A stretch of DNA of 64,000 bases from Acanthosepion lycidas (taxonomy: Eukaryota; Mollusca; Cephalopoda; Sepiida; Sepiidae), in the NCBI GenBank assembly GCA_963932145.1, contig OZ010586.1, positions 68,419,754 through 68,483,753 of the forward strand. Direction: 5' to 3'. The position numbers were made by a program, and so were the translations under genes. The notes under the pieces were generated by a model. That model was given only the letters and a program-made list of their open reading frames with translations. It was not told where the DNA came from and did not search any database. The first letter of the stretch is position 1. Every line of letters begins with the position of its first letter. This document shows, one piece after another, positions 1-10,304 of the stretch.

Positions 1-103
1 CAGAAACTAAGCAAAGTATTAAGAGATAGGAAAATGTCGTTAAAAACCTAGCATAGTGTATAGAACTGTTATGTAATATTTAATATCCTATATGGCAGTG
101 AAT

Positions 104-246
104 AATAATTGACGTATATAACGATAATAGACAATATGATAATAATTGACAAAATCGATAATTGACGTATATAACGATAATTGACAATATAATAATAATT
201 GACAATATCGATAATTGACGCATATAACGATAATTGACGTATATAT
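104..246. repeat. AT-rich minisatellite (GATAATTGAC units)
   Basis: Short degenerate units built on ATAATTGAC, alternating with CGTATATAACG and AATAT, repeat about eight to ten times. The open frames across it are translations of the repeat. It is a local tandem array with no coding signal. The flanking 300-780 region is AT-rich unique-looking sequence in which I see no gene. Confidence 0.7.
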
Positions 247-854
247 TAAAAAAAAAGATCTCTTTCTCCTTTTTCTTATTTTTATGGTCGACATTTTTTT
301 TCATTTCTTTTCTAATTTTTCTGAGTAAAAATATTGATATGCTTGTGAGTTACATCGATATCCTTGAACAGAAAAGAAATTCCTCAAACATTTCGCATTT
401 AAAATCTCTTTTCGTCTTTTGCGACAGCGTCTCCTCAAACTATATCTGCGAATATACGCGCTTACATTACTCTACATTACGAGTATCGTGAACTCCACCA
501 AAATATGATCGCGCTCACCAAAATATCCACACAACAAAGTAAATACCCATGTCATCCTATCTAAAGAAGTCTCTCCTGAACAAAGCCCATTATTACAGTT
601 TGGTACGTTAATAGATTTATACGCTGACGTCTGCGAATCAATTTAGATACGACACAGCTTCATTATCGCGCCACCGTAAAGAAGTTTAAGCAGACTATAA
701 ATGTCACTTCATGAACAGTTTCATGCCACTAAAAGCCAGGATACTTATCCTATCAATATAAGTATCCTTGCAAACATTTATATCTATATATGCTCGCAGA
801 CACAATCACAGACACACACATACATATACAACACACACACATATATATATATAA

Positions 855-1322
855 TAACTGGCCACTCGTATTCGAGGATACCCGTCTATAAGGGCGGCTA
901 GCCAATCCCTATTTCAGACGTTCGCTTAGGCACATTTGTGCTTGTTCAACACCCAAAGAGCCAACCTGGGGTTTATAACGCAACTCTGCTGAGCAGACCT
1001 TAGTAACAGTTTCTGGGAGAGAGCGTGTTGTCTAGCGTTATCAACAATCTGAACAAAGACAGCTCGCTCAAACTCTCGGTAACGATGACTTCGTGCTAGC
1101 ACAGCTATCGACGGTCCCCCAAGTGTTCCGTCTACCCAATTTCACTCACAAGGCTTGGGTCAATCCATGGTATGGTTTTCAGGCACTTTCGAAAGGTGCC
1201 GCACGCTGGGATCGGCCCCTCCAGACCGATAACATTCCTGACAAATCAACCGTGGTGAGATTCAAACCCGGGGCTCATAGTCAGAAAGCGAACCTTCTAA
1301 CCACCCGCCCATACATACATGT
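855..1322 (-). mobile_element. long tRNA-derived SINE with conserved central domain, copy 1
   Basis: Read on the minus strand, a tRNA-like head lies near 1255-1322, with an A-box-like GGGTGGTTAGAAGG and a B-box-like GGGTTTGAATCTC. A central block follows (TGCCTGAAAACCATACCATG ... GACCCAAGCCTTGTGAGTG, about 1140-1195). A long body then runs to GGGTATCCTCGAATACGAGT beside a (TA) tract. The same order is found on the plus strand at 19.81-20.20 kb, and the central block recurs at 61.1 kb behind another head. It transcribes, if at all, by RNA polymerase III. SINE superfamilies with conserved central domains are known in molluscs, including cephalopods; assignment to one of those is an inference. 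Confidence 0.75.
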
Positions 1323-1382
1323 AGCCAATTCAACTGTAAATTGCTGAGAACTTGTCGCCAGTCTAATACAATTTTTGGCACG

Positions 1383-1448
<66 letters not shown>
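1383..1448. repeat. (TA)n microsatellite
   Basis: An uninterrupted run of about 33 TA units separates the SINE-bearing block from a Penelope-like tail that starts at GTAAGCAAATATATGG. Open frames here encode only alternating Tyr-Ile. Confidence 0.98.
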
Positions 1449-1451
<3 letters not shown>

Positions 1452-1647
1452 AGCAAATATATGGATATAGATCCGACAGTATGAAGAAAAATATACGGAA
1501 AAAACAAACAAAAATCCTTATATGCAATTATGCTGTTTTAATGTTAATATAATGTCAATGTCAGACGTTTCGGTCTAATAAACCATCTTCAGGACATATT
1601 CATAAAATTTAATTAACATTATCAATTCAACATGACAAAGACGATGG
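1449..1647 (-). mobile_element. Penelope-like tail, copy 1, with hammerhead-like motif
   Basis: The sequence matches the copies at 18.25-18.57 and 37.81-38.07 kb. It has a conserved end (AAGAAAAATATACGGAAAAAA and CCTTATATGCAATTATGCTG) and, on the minus strand at 1546-1600, a CTGAAGA-stem-GAAA core between complementary AATATGTC and GACAT flanks. Penelope-like retroelements are known to carry type I hammerhead ribozymes in their terminal repeats; that family assignment is an inference here, because no reverse transcriptase or GIY-YIG domain is visible. The element is interrupted by the LINE duplication that follows. Confidence 0.6.
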
Positions 1648-2667
1648 ACATAAGAACAAGACTGGTATTTATTTGAACAAAAAGTACAAATTGTGGCACA
1701 AGGCCAATAAAGGGGAGGGGTAGAGGCTGGTCAACACTAACTATCTTATACCTAGCTAATCAGATTCGCGACCCATTCGTACATTACATTTTACACATTC
1801 ACCAAAAGAACTCGTCCATCACCAAACAATCCTTCAACCACCATAATACCACGTGCTCTCAAGGGAGACCTACCAAAATCGCGCCCCATACCATGAAAAT
1901 TCTAATGATGATATATATATATATACAATTCTAATAATGATAAAATGAGACGGGAGGGAAATGAACCCAATAATAAACTTAAAATAAACACAAATACAAA
2001 CTAAACATAATTGATGTTAGTAGGGACCGTCCAACCCATAAAACAGAGAGGCCGCTGTATTCTGCCCAGGGGACAAAATCAAGAGACGCTCTCGCTAAGG
2101 GAATGGGAAAAAGTATAAAATATTAGGCTGGAATGGGAAAATATAAAACTGACCCAGTCGAGATGAAAATGGGGCGGGGGTCAAAACAAACTGGGGAGGA
2201 TGGGAATCTCGACTTGGATCATAACCAAAGAACGGCCGGGATGCAGGCCAGGAACAACACTTACATTAACTAGGTACACTGAAGCTTGTCTAACCTAACC
2301 AAGGGGAGGGTTCCACAGGAAGCCACCCCGATGTGCAATAGGTTGACCTAGAAGAGAAAATCAAGGCTAGCCCCGTTCACACGAAGCAAGCTCGCTTCTT
2401 TTACCGACCTTTCGCTAAAGACTGTCGAATGCAATCGTTTTCTATCCGATCTAATCTTCATCTTGAGCTGATGCTCAAAGAATCGAATCAGATCCGAATG
2501 AGAAAGGCGGTTGCCTCGCAAGACTTCCTCCTTTCGCGTCGTCCAAATCACCATTCGAGCCGTGGCCATCAGCGTCAGAAACACCATCCGTTTCATCCCG
2601 GAATACGGGGGCGACACATTGTCACACGCGTATGCGCGATCAATGGACACAAGCTGTTCGGGAGCGA
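1647..2667 (-). mobile_element. 5'-truncated LINE, tandem unit 1
   Basis: On the minus strand a frame at 2348-2680 ends in a stretch (MVFLTLMATARMVIW ... FFEHQLKMKIRSDRKRLHS) resembling the extreme C-terminus of TX1/L1-type LINE ORF2 proteins. About 700 bp of 3' untranslated sequence follows and ends in GGCCTTGTGCCACAATTTGT. The 17-bp direct repeat GACATAAGAACAAGACT lies at 1647-1663 and again at 2668-2684, where unit 2 begins. The unit is about 1021 bp. Only the final roughly 100 codons of the protein remain, so it is dead on arrival. Confidence 0.65.
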
Positions 2668-3696
2668 GACATAAGAACAAGACTGGTATTTATTTGAACA
2701 AAAAGTACAAATTGTGGCACAAGGCCAATAAAGGGGAGGGGTAGAGGCTGGTCAACACTAACTATCTTATACCTAGATAATCAGATTCGCGACCCATTCA
2801 TACATTACATTTTACACATTCACCAAAAGAACTCGTCCATCACCAAACAATCCTTCAACCACCATAATACCACGTGCTCTCAAGGGAGACCTACCAAAAT
2901 CGCGCCCCATACCATGAAAATTCTAATGATGATATATATATATACAATTCTAATAATGATAAAATGAGAGGGGAGGGAAATGAACCCAATAATAAACTTA
3001 AAATAAACACAAATACAAACTAAACATAATTGATGTTAGTAGGGACCGTCCAACCCATAAAACAGAGAGGCCGCTGTATTCTGCCCAGGGGACAAAATCA
3101 AGAGACGCTCTCGCTAAGGGAGTGGGAAAAAGTATAAAATATTAGGCTGGAATGGGAAAATATAAAACTGACCCAGTCGAGATGAAAATGGGGAGGGGGT
3201 CAAAACAAACTGGGGAGGATGGGAATCTCGACTTGGATCATAACCAAAGAACGGCCGGGATGCAGGCCAGGAACAACACTTACTCACATTAACTAGGTAC
3301 ACTGAAGCTTGTCTAACCTAACCAAGGGGAGGGTTCCACAGGAAGCCACCCCGATGTGCAATAGGTTGACCTAGAAGAGAAAATCAAGGCTAGCCCCGTT
3401 CACACGAAGCAAGCTCGCTTCTTTTACCGACCTTTCGCTAAAGACTGTCGAATGCAATCGTTTTCTATCCGATCTAATCTTCATCTTGAGCTGATGCTCA
3501 AAGAATCGAATCAGATCCGAATGAGAAAGACGATTGCCTCGCAAGACTTCCTCCTTTCGCGTCGTCCAAATCACCATTCGAGCCGTGGCCATCAGCGTCA
3601 GAAACACCATCCGTTTCATCCCGGAATACGGGGGCGACACATTGTCACACGCGTATGCGCGATCAATGGACACAAGCTGTTCGGGAGCGAGACATA
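2668..3696 (-). mobile_element. 5'-truncated LINE, tandem unit 2
   Basis: This is a second copy of the preceding unit, nearly identical over 1023 bp, with scattered substitutions and a 4-bp insertion near 3283. Both units stop at the same 5'-truncation point (GGGAGCGAGACATA). That argues for duplication of one inserted copy rather than two independent insertions. The minus-strand frame (3371-3673) repeats the same C-terminal protein stretch. After 3697 the flank returns to Penelope-like tail sequence (ACGTTGACATATTAACATT). Confidence 0.7.
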
Positions 3697-3719
3697 GAAT
3701 TCTATTTTGATCTAAAATT

Positions 3720-3799
3720 TATATGTACGTTGACATATTAACATTAAAACAGCATAATTGCATATAAGGATTTTTGTTTGTTTTTTCCGTATATTTTTC

Positions 3800-3804
<5 letters not shown>
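3720..3804 (+). mobile_element. Penelope-like tail remnant beyond the LINE duplication
   Basis: ACGTTGACATATTAACATTA and CATAATTGCATATAAGG repeat the end found at 18.50 and 37.97 kb, here in the orientation opposite to the block at 1449-1647. The LINE duplication therefore sits between two inverted arms of the same tail family. Inverted partial copies at the ends are common in Penelope-like elements. Confidence 0.6.

Positions 3805-3835
<31 letters not shown>
3805..3835. repeat. (TA)n microsatellite
   Basis: A pure TA run of about 15 units. It borders the element that carries the canonical hammerhead motif; the other border is the TA run at about 4118-4164. Confidence 0.95.
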
Positions 3836-3837
<2 letters not shown>

Positions 3838-3838
<1 letters not shown>

Positions 3839-4113
3839 GAAATTTGGTGATTTCGGCAAATCATTATAGTAATTCATCGAGTCAAGAAGAATCCTCAGTA
3901 GGTTGAATGCACTGGACGGCCGTTTCGTCCTATTTTGGGACTCATCAGCAATGCATATCCACTACCGTGATTCATACCAACGTCATACCAACTGTAGCAA
4001 CGAGCCTCGGTGACGAAGAAGAAACTGAATAGACTTGATATAGTGCCGCTACTAACAAATTCTCTGTTGATACTCATCCCAGTATTCATAATCCATCGGA
4101 TTGTGCCCCAAGA

Positions 4114-4117
<4 letters not shown>
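3838..4117 (-). mobile_element. hammerhead-bearing repeat, probably Penelope-like or retrozyme-like
   Basis: This is a block of about 280 bp of non-simple sequence bounded on both sides by (TA)n, with the hammerhead near its plus-strand left side. The minus-strand frame at 3895-4245 simply reads through it and into the TA run, so it is not a protein gene. I see no reverse transcriptase, so the block is a tail or non-autonomous unit. Exact ends are not defined by a target-site duplication I can see. Confidence 0.5.
3907..3956 (-). ncRNA. type I hammerhead ribozyme, canonical core
   Basis: Reading the minus strand, stem I strand ATGCATTG (3956-3949) is followed by CTGATGA (3948-3942). Stem II is GTCC/GGAC with a 7-nt loop (3941-3927). 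GAA plus A15.1 follows (3926-3923). Stem III is very short, AC/GT with loop GGCC (3923-3916). C17 is at 3915, and the other stem I strand CAGTGCAT is at 3914-3907. Every core residue of the hammerhead is present. Stem I has eight pairs including one U-G, and the cleavage triplet is GUC, so self-cleavage is predicted between 3915 and 3914. A short stem III and open stem I is the minimal type I form known from Penelope-like elements, retrozymes and satellite DNAs of animals. Activity is inferred, not shown. Confidence 0.88.
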
Positions 4118-4165
<48 letters not shown>

Positions 4166-4166
<1 letters not shown>

Positions 4167-4546
4167 ATGGCGAAGGGTGACTTAGATCCAGGGCATGCAG
4201 TCGCGAATGTTTTGTCATAAACGGCCTATCGTAATATTTCGTCACTTACTATTTGTCTGTCAACAACTCTACAAGCTATATGCAACTTCAACGGCTGCGT
4301 AAGATAATGAGAACCCATTGCAAATAAAATCGTTTTGCGTTGCTTTTTAAAAAAAAGTAATTTTGGTTTAATCTTTTCAAAATTAATCAAATTAACAGTT
4401 TGTTTTAACGAGACGTAGACTTATTTATTTTAATTTAAAAAAATGTTTAAATAAGTTTCTTGATGACGGTTATCAGAAATATTACGGTAGGCCGTATATG
4501 ACAAAATATTCGCGACAGCTTGCCCTAGATCCAAGTCACCTTTCGC
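4166..4546. mobile_element. inverted-repeat element between two (TA)n tracts
   Basis: Arms at about 4167-4245 and 4469-4546 are inverted copies with roughly 88-90% identity (shared landmarks GTGACTT, GATC, AGGGCA, TCGCGAAT, TTTTGTCATA, ACGGCCTA, CGTAATATTTC). The interior is about 220 bp, AT-rich and without coding potential. Both outer ends abut TA runs (4118-4164 and 4551-4598). It resembles a MITE or a foldback element; the superfamily is unknown. Confidence 0.65.
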
Positions 4547-4548
4547 CA

Positions 4549-4600
<52 letters not shown>

Positions 4601-4677
4601 AAATAAGAACAAATGGAGTATAATTCTACTGTACGAAACATTTAATTTTAAAGAGGGCTTAATACAGAGTAGCACTA

Positions 4678-4678
<1 letters not shown>

Positions 4679-4723
<45 letters not shown>
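4679..4723. repeat. (AAT)n microsatellite
   Basis: About 15 AAT units lie immediately upstream of the LINE C-terminal fragment. The antisense frames across it give only poly-Tyr or poly-Leu. Confidence 0.95.
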
Positions 4724-4735
4724 GTAATAATAAAA

Positions 4736-5500
4736 ATGGAATTCCAAATGGGCGCAGAAATACAAGGCAGGCACAGTACACCGGCTGAAGCTGCAAAATA
4801 CTTAAAAAAGAAAGCAAAGACAAATGCAATCGACCAGATACAGAAACAATGGCGAGATAAACCGCTTCATGGCCAATACTCTGCGCGTACCAAACAAGCT
4901 GACGTAGACAAAACCCGTACCCAGCAGTGCAGGGTTGAAAGCTGAAACTGAAGGTTTTATCCTTGCTGCACAGAACCAATGCTTGTTAACTAGGAATTAT
5001 CAAGCACATATACTAAAATATTGTGTTAGCCCAAAATGCAGATCCCGTGATAAATATCCAGAAACGACTGATCATCTTTCATCAGGTTGCAGGATATTGG
5101 CACCCACTGAATATAAAACCCGGCATAACAGAGTAGGCCAATATCTGGACTGGGAAGGAAACCGAAAGAAACTGGTATGAACACCACCCAGACCCGGTTA
5201 CGGAGATAGGACCTGTTACAATTCTATGGGATTACACTATATACACTGACAGAACAATCAAAGCCAACCGCCCAAACATTGTTATTAAAGACCACAATAT
5301 ATATAGATATATAGATATATAAGATCGTAACGAGGGAAGAATTGTTTACGTATACTTATAATAGGTAGATATTACAGGCAGCTGAAAAAATTCGAGAGAT
5401 ACAAAAACAAAACATAAGACTAATAATATTCATTGTAGACCTTTTGACCAAATGGAAGCATGACGAGAAAGATGTTAAAAATCAGAATTTTCGGACGCGC
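4736..5500 (+). pseudogene. LINE reverse transcriptase C-terminal region, decayed
   Basis: Two consecutive frames (4736-4945 and 4935-5180) carry the C-terminal landmarks of one class of non-LTR polyprotein. These are DKPLHGQYSAR, then ETEGFILAAQNQCLLTRNY, then a zinc-knuckle-like stretch with Cys, Cys, His and Cys (CRSRDKYPETTDHLSSGC), then EYKTRHNRVGQYL. Further downstream, out of frame, come WNTTQT and RTIKANRP at about 5190-5265. At least two frame changes are needed, so it is a pseudogene. The same module recurs at 16.14-16.56 kb. I do not assign a clade. Confidence 0.75.
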
Positions 5501-5697
5501 CTGTGTCCTTACTCAATGAGACGAGAAATATAAAATGATATAGGTCTTTTTTCCGCATGTTATATTACTGAAGAGATTCGATAAGTTTTGGCTAGTTGAT
5601 TGCCACCATTAAATTTGTGGAAGACGTTTTGTGGAAAATGTATTATAAATTTTGATACGTTAGTTTATATATATATACATACACACACACACACACA

Positions 5698-5738
<41 letters not shown>

Positions 5739-5739
5739 T

Positions 5740-5912
5740 TTATTATAAGAGATTATATTAAAAACATGTGTAAATCTCTACACAAACGCTTTCATGTTTC
5801 AATAGTTTGAGTAGGACATTAGACGCCTGAAGAAGTACATCCAAAGTATAGAAACATGAAAGCTTTTCTGTAGCAATTTAAACATGTTTTTATTATAATC
5901 TCTTATAAATAA
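5740..5912. mobile_element. small inverted-repeat element with hammerhead-like centre
   Basis: Arms of about 61 bp (5740-5800 and 5851-5912) are inverted copies (landmarks TATAAGAGATTATA, AAAACATGT, GCTTTCATGTTTC). The centre has CTGAAGA, a potential GTAC/GTAT stem and GAAACATG. This resembles a degenerate version of the hammerhead core and recurs in several tail families of this window. (TA)n flanks the left side. Confidence 0.6.
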
Positions 5913-6028
5913 TAATAATAATAATGATAAGAATAATATACTGATCTATTTTGTACTGAGTACTTTTTAAAAAGTAAGTGTTACGAACAGTGGAATTTTA
6001 CTCCATCTGTTCTTTCTCTCATTTGTGT

Positions 6029-6032
<4 letters not shown>

Positions 6033-6092
<60 letters not shown>
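6033..6092. repeat. (TA)n microsatellite
   Basis: A run of about 30 TA units. Between 6100 and 7560 I see only AT-rich unique-looking sequence with short ATT and CTT runs near 6295-6340 and no supportable gene. Confidence 0.95.
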
Positions 6093-6094
<2 letters not shown>

Positions 6095-7565
6095 CATCAC
6101 CACACATAACCATAAATAGATTTAAAATTTTAAAATTAATCAGTTTCTCTGACGATCGTAAGGGCGTGAAACCTAGGGTCACAAACTCGCATTAATACAA
6201 CTATATATATATATATGTTTTTTATGAAACCTTTTTTCCATCATGGAAACCATTTTTTGAGCTAATATGTGCCTCAACCAGTTGGCCACAAATTATTATT
6301 ATTATTATTATTATTATATTCTTCTTCTTCTTCTTCTTTTAATTTGTGGTCGTAATGCGCGCCTGTGTCAGTGTATCTGATTCATTGTTTGATTTATTTA
6401 TTATAGCTAATTAACCTTTTGTAAGTTATTTAAAATCAAAAAAACATTGTAGGACTTTTTGGGAAGTAATGATAATTTTTTTGTTTTTATGATACAAGTC
6501 CTGTTAATTAACACATAGCTGGGTGAAAGAAGAAATAGATTTCCCAAAAGCTCATAAGTCATTATAACAAATCCAACAAGAATTGCAACTCCATTATCTG
6601 ATTTCCAATTTCGAACTTTTATCCTTTACACTGTCCTAACATTCAAGCTTACAGAAGCTGGTATTCGACATTGCTTATATTCGGTGATCGTACGAGCAAT
6701 TATGTTTTAACGTAATATTGCCGTAAATCAGCGCGTGTGTGTCAGATGAAATCATTAATTTCCATACATTCTCTTCCACTATGTAGTTATTTGCGACTGA
6801 CCTATCGACTGCTGGAGTTATTTTACCATTCACAAATATTCGAAGTGCAATGTACTTTTCCTTGTGCGGTTCTTTTCTTGATTGATAGTACTAGGTTGGT
6901 TTGTAGACATTAGCTACGGCGTAGTTGGACTGGACTTTTGTACACTACTTCCCGCGGCTGACACATGTCACATGTCACATCTCTGACACAGGCCAATTTA
7001 CCGGCAAACTACCAAAATTACTTGCCTAAAACAACCACATGCAATTGAAAGTTAAGTGTAAGGCCGAAGTTAGTGAAGTCAATAACTAAGGATGCTTTAT
7101 TAACAAAAAATATTTTTATAAGATAATGCAATGTGGGATAATTAAAAATAATATGTTAAAAACAAAAGTGATAAAAAGTTAAATAAAATACGATAAGTTT
7201 TACATGAAGATACAACGAACGTCAACATTTAAATATAAAGCTTGAGTGTCTCTGTTTCATCAACGTTTCAATGTAAAGAGTGACTTTTATATATAAAACT
7301 GATTCCATCAATAAAGCCGATTCAACTTCCAGTTGGCTCCATTATATTCACTTACCGGCAAATACGCTCGGGAAAGATAGTAATCCATCTCCCCCAGGCA
7401 TGGATTCAATAGTAGGATATCTATCACTCTCAAAATATTCTTAATGCAATATTCATTCGGAAGAAAGAAAAAAGATTATTTTTACAACCACCAAAAGCAC
7501 TGAAACATATTTTATAGTTCAGTGCTAAATCACAAAATGATAAACCGTAAAAAAATTAAATCAAT

Positions 7566-7577
7566 CAGCTAGACACT

Positions 7578-7615
<38 letters not shown>

Positions 7616-7665
7616 CACAAGATTTTTCGCCAAAATCGTTCTCTTCTTTTTTTTTTTTTTTTTTA
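7566..7665. repeat. (TA)n tract followed by a T-rich run
   Basis: TA units at about 7579-7613 and a run of about 20 T at 7646-7665 lie upstream of a tRNA-derived SINE. They explain the antisense frame in this segment. Confidence 0.9.
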
Positions 7666-7741
7666 GAGGGGAAGCAGAATCAGTGTTGAAAAGAAAAAGA
7701 GAGAAACCGTAAGACAAACATGCTTCGATCGAGGTTTTCTT

Positions 7742-7860
7742 CCCTATCCGGGATGTGCGGGTGGTGTAACGGATAGTGGCTAGGAATGAAAAGTCGACGA
7801 GCCGCTTTCGAACTCCAGTCAGGTACGTTACATTCACTTAATTGTAATTCAAAAGATTGT
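7742..7860 (+). mobile_element. tRNA-derived SINE (GGTGGTGTAACGGATAG type)
   Basis: A-box-like GGTGGTGTAACGGATAGTGG is followed about 40 bp later by B-box-like GCTTTCGAACTCC and then ACGTTACATTCACTTA. That trailer also follows related heads on the minus strand at 40.2, 43.65 and 60.75 kb. It is a SINE head with short body. I cannot fix the 3' end. Confidence 0.65.
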
Positions 7861-8118
7861 TTATCAAATATTCACTCGCACAAAAACAATTATTATTACA
7901 ATCAAAAATATGTTTTCGCTCTAAATAATCCACAAAGGGTGGATTAGCCGTAAAAACTCAATCAATGGCATTCATTTTTACCCCCAAATAAATTAACGCT
8001 GAATAGTAATTGTCATTTACTCGTTCCAATGCGATCTTCAGACCCAGTGTCACTAATCGTTTAGGAGGAGTATATAAAAGGTTGTAAATGTAGATCTTAC
8101 CAATTTCTTTTCTTACAT

Positions 8119-8149
8119 CATCATCATCATCATCATCATCACCATCACA
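8119..8149. repeat. (CAT)n microsatellite
   Basis: About eight CAT units interrupt a duplicated block: CGATCTTCAGACCCAGTGTCACT (8031-8053) and CAATCTTCAGACCAAGTTCCACT (8171-8193) are related, both followed by CGTTTAGG. This gives a small degenerate direct duplication around the microsatellite. Confidence 0.8.
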
Positions 8150-8239
8150 AATCTCATTTTCTTGCTCCAGTGCAATCTTCAGACCAAGTTCCACTGCTCG
8201 TTTAGGGGCGTAAATATAGACGATTGCAAATGTGGGTGA

Positions 8240-8984
8240 CTGGGGAAGGGAACCCAGCTTTTACCAATTTCCTACATCACCACAAAACGACGTAACCTTT
8301 GCTTAGATGATAAAATAGCGATAATTAACTTTATAGAACGAATAAACTTCTAAACAAAAGATCAGAATCTATTTTCCAAACTCGGATAAGAACAAATTCC
8401 TTCTGCGCTACCTACAACAAAATCACGACCACAAAATAACTTAATATTCTAGTATACTTTATTTCTAATACGACAGAAGTTTATTTACAAGTGTACAGTA
8501 AGGTCTTCTGTGATTGGTTTCCAAGTAACATTAACGCCGCGCAACCAGTACTTGAAATATTCAAAATGGTTTGATACTTTGAAGACAGACTTAGTATTTT
8601 TAAAATTTCCCTATTCATTTAGAATTAAGGCTGTTATGGCTCTTCACAACTTCCTTTATTTTTTAATATTTGCGAATTTTCATGACTTCTTAGGAAAAGT
8701 ATTAGAGTTGTTTCCCGTTGCTTTCTTCGTGGTTTTCAATTTAGATTTTCATTTTCAAAATGGCTGGCTTTACAAAGATAAAAAGGCACCAGTCTACTTT
8801 ACTGCCATAGGGCATGTGCGAACGCTGCTACCTCGGTCGGAATTTGAACTCCGCTTGCAGATTTCAGTTTTGCACCACCTCCACAAATCACAAACCTCGT
8901 ATACATATTACAAGATATATCGAGAGAAATTTAAGGATATTTATATACTAAGTTATTTTATCTGAAATATCCAATTATGAAGTT
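8240..8984. other. no supported gene
   Basis: A 151-codon plus-strand frame (8510-8965) is the longest non-repeat frame here. It has no motif I recognise and low-complexity hydrophobic composition. Its end overlaps a sequence that looks like an antisense tRNA B box (GGAATTTGAACTCCG). I consider it a chance frame. Confidence 0.5.
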
Positions 8985-9238
8985 ATTTAGTAAGCGGAGT
9001 TCAGATGTGGTAGCAAGTATAGAGGCACCTAGTGAAGATCTAACTCACTAGTCAGTCGAGAATGATCTAGCAAGACAAACTTAATAACCTTTGAATTGCT
9101 CAAGATAATGATTTACTAACACGTAGGTTAGATATGGCACAAGGACGTAAGTATGGAGCACCCAATGAGGAATGAACTAATGAAGTAATTAGTCTCGCGA
9201 GACAAACTTGTTAACTATTACATCACGTCGAAGTATTC
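8985..9238 (-). mobile_element. two degenerate tail-sharing tRNA-SINE units in tandem
   Basis: Minus-strand units at 8985-9110 and 9118-9238 keep the SINE layout seen better at 44.4 and 60.0 kb: the GTGGCACAAGG tail, the CACCYAGTGAGGATCGAAC B-box region and the CTAGCGAGACAAGCTTG region. Both are older and more diverged than those copies. Confidence 0.65.
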
Positions 9239-9796
9239 AAATAGTCAATTATGAATCGGAAATTAAAAGAATCTATTTGAAAATATGATGTTATATCATT
9301 TCAACAACGCTGACAACAAGTAATGAGAAAATCTGCTGCTTGATAAATATAGCCACCATTTCTTCAGCTGCAACTTGTAGATCATTCTCCGTGACTTATC
9401 AGCAACTGATTCTCATCTTTGGAATATTTTTATTCGTGATAAAAGATAAACATTCAGGAAACTATTATGATTTTTAGCCTCTAAAAATAGAGTTTGATGA
9501 AGATAGCAATGTTTGTTTATGAAACCGCTGAAGAAACTGGGGGATCTTTGATCTAAAAATTTGATTTAACACTGTGCTTTAAATCTGCTGTGCTTTCTTA
9601 TTGGTAATAATCTATTTCAGAAAATAAACAGAAGTAATTCACAAGATTCCTACATTGTCATCAATCTATCCTGTTTTTGACATTTTTCTCTAGCAATTTA
9701 TAATAATAAAGTTCGACCGTATCGTATTTTATATCTAGTTCGTTCATATCTATTTATCTGTTAATCTATCAGACTAAGTTAGATTTATCTAAATTA

Positions 9797-9877
9797 GCAT
9801 CTATCTATCTATCTATCTATCTATGTATGCTAGTCCTTTTATATCTATCTATCTATCTATCTATGTATGCTAGTCCT

Positions 9878-9927
<50 letters not shown>

Positions 9928-9940
9928 GCTAGTCCTTTTA

Positions 9941-9999
<59 letters not shown>

Positions 10000-10068
10000 G
10001 CTAGTCCTTTTATATCTATCTATCTATGCTATTCCTTTTATATCTATCTATCTATGCTATTCCTTTTA

Positions 10069-10103
<35 letters not shown>

Positions 10104-10114
10104 GCTAGTCCTTT

Positions 10115-10163
<49 letters not shown>

Positions 10164-10174
10164 GCTAGTCCTTT

Positions 10175-10219
<45 letters not shown>

Positions 10220-10233
10220 GCTAGTCCTTATTA

Positions 10234-10304
<71 letters not shown>
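9797..10304. repeat. hierarchical (ATCT)n array with recurrent GCTAGTCCTT cassette
   Basis: Over 500 bp of ATCT units are interrupted about nine times by a short cassette ATGCTAGTCCTTTTAT (variants ATTCCTTTTAT and CTAGTCCTTATTAT). Spacing between cassettes ranges from about 30 to 80 bp. All frames across it encode Ser-Ile-Tyr-Leu repeats and are not genes. Confidence 0.95.

Noticed and set aside
1262-1511. Open frames rich in Tyr-Ile on both strands at every (TA)n tract
   Set aside because: They are translations of the dinucleotide repeat and have no other coding support.
5060-5100. Antisense CTGATGA in the LINE fragment
   Set aside because: It is not followed by a stem and GAAA; the sequence is explained by the conserved zinc-knuckle coding region of the LINE.
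8510-8965. 151-codon frame, longest non-repeat open frame
   Set aside because: No recognisable motif, and its end overlaps an antisense SINE-like B box. I cannot support it as a gene.
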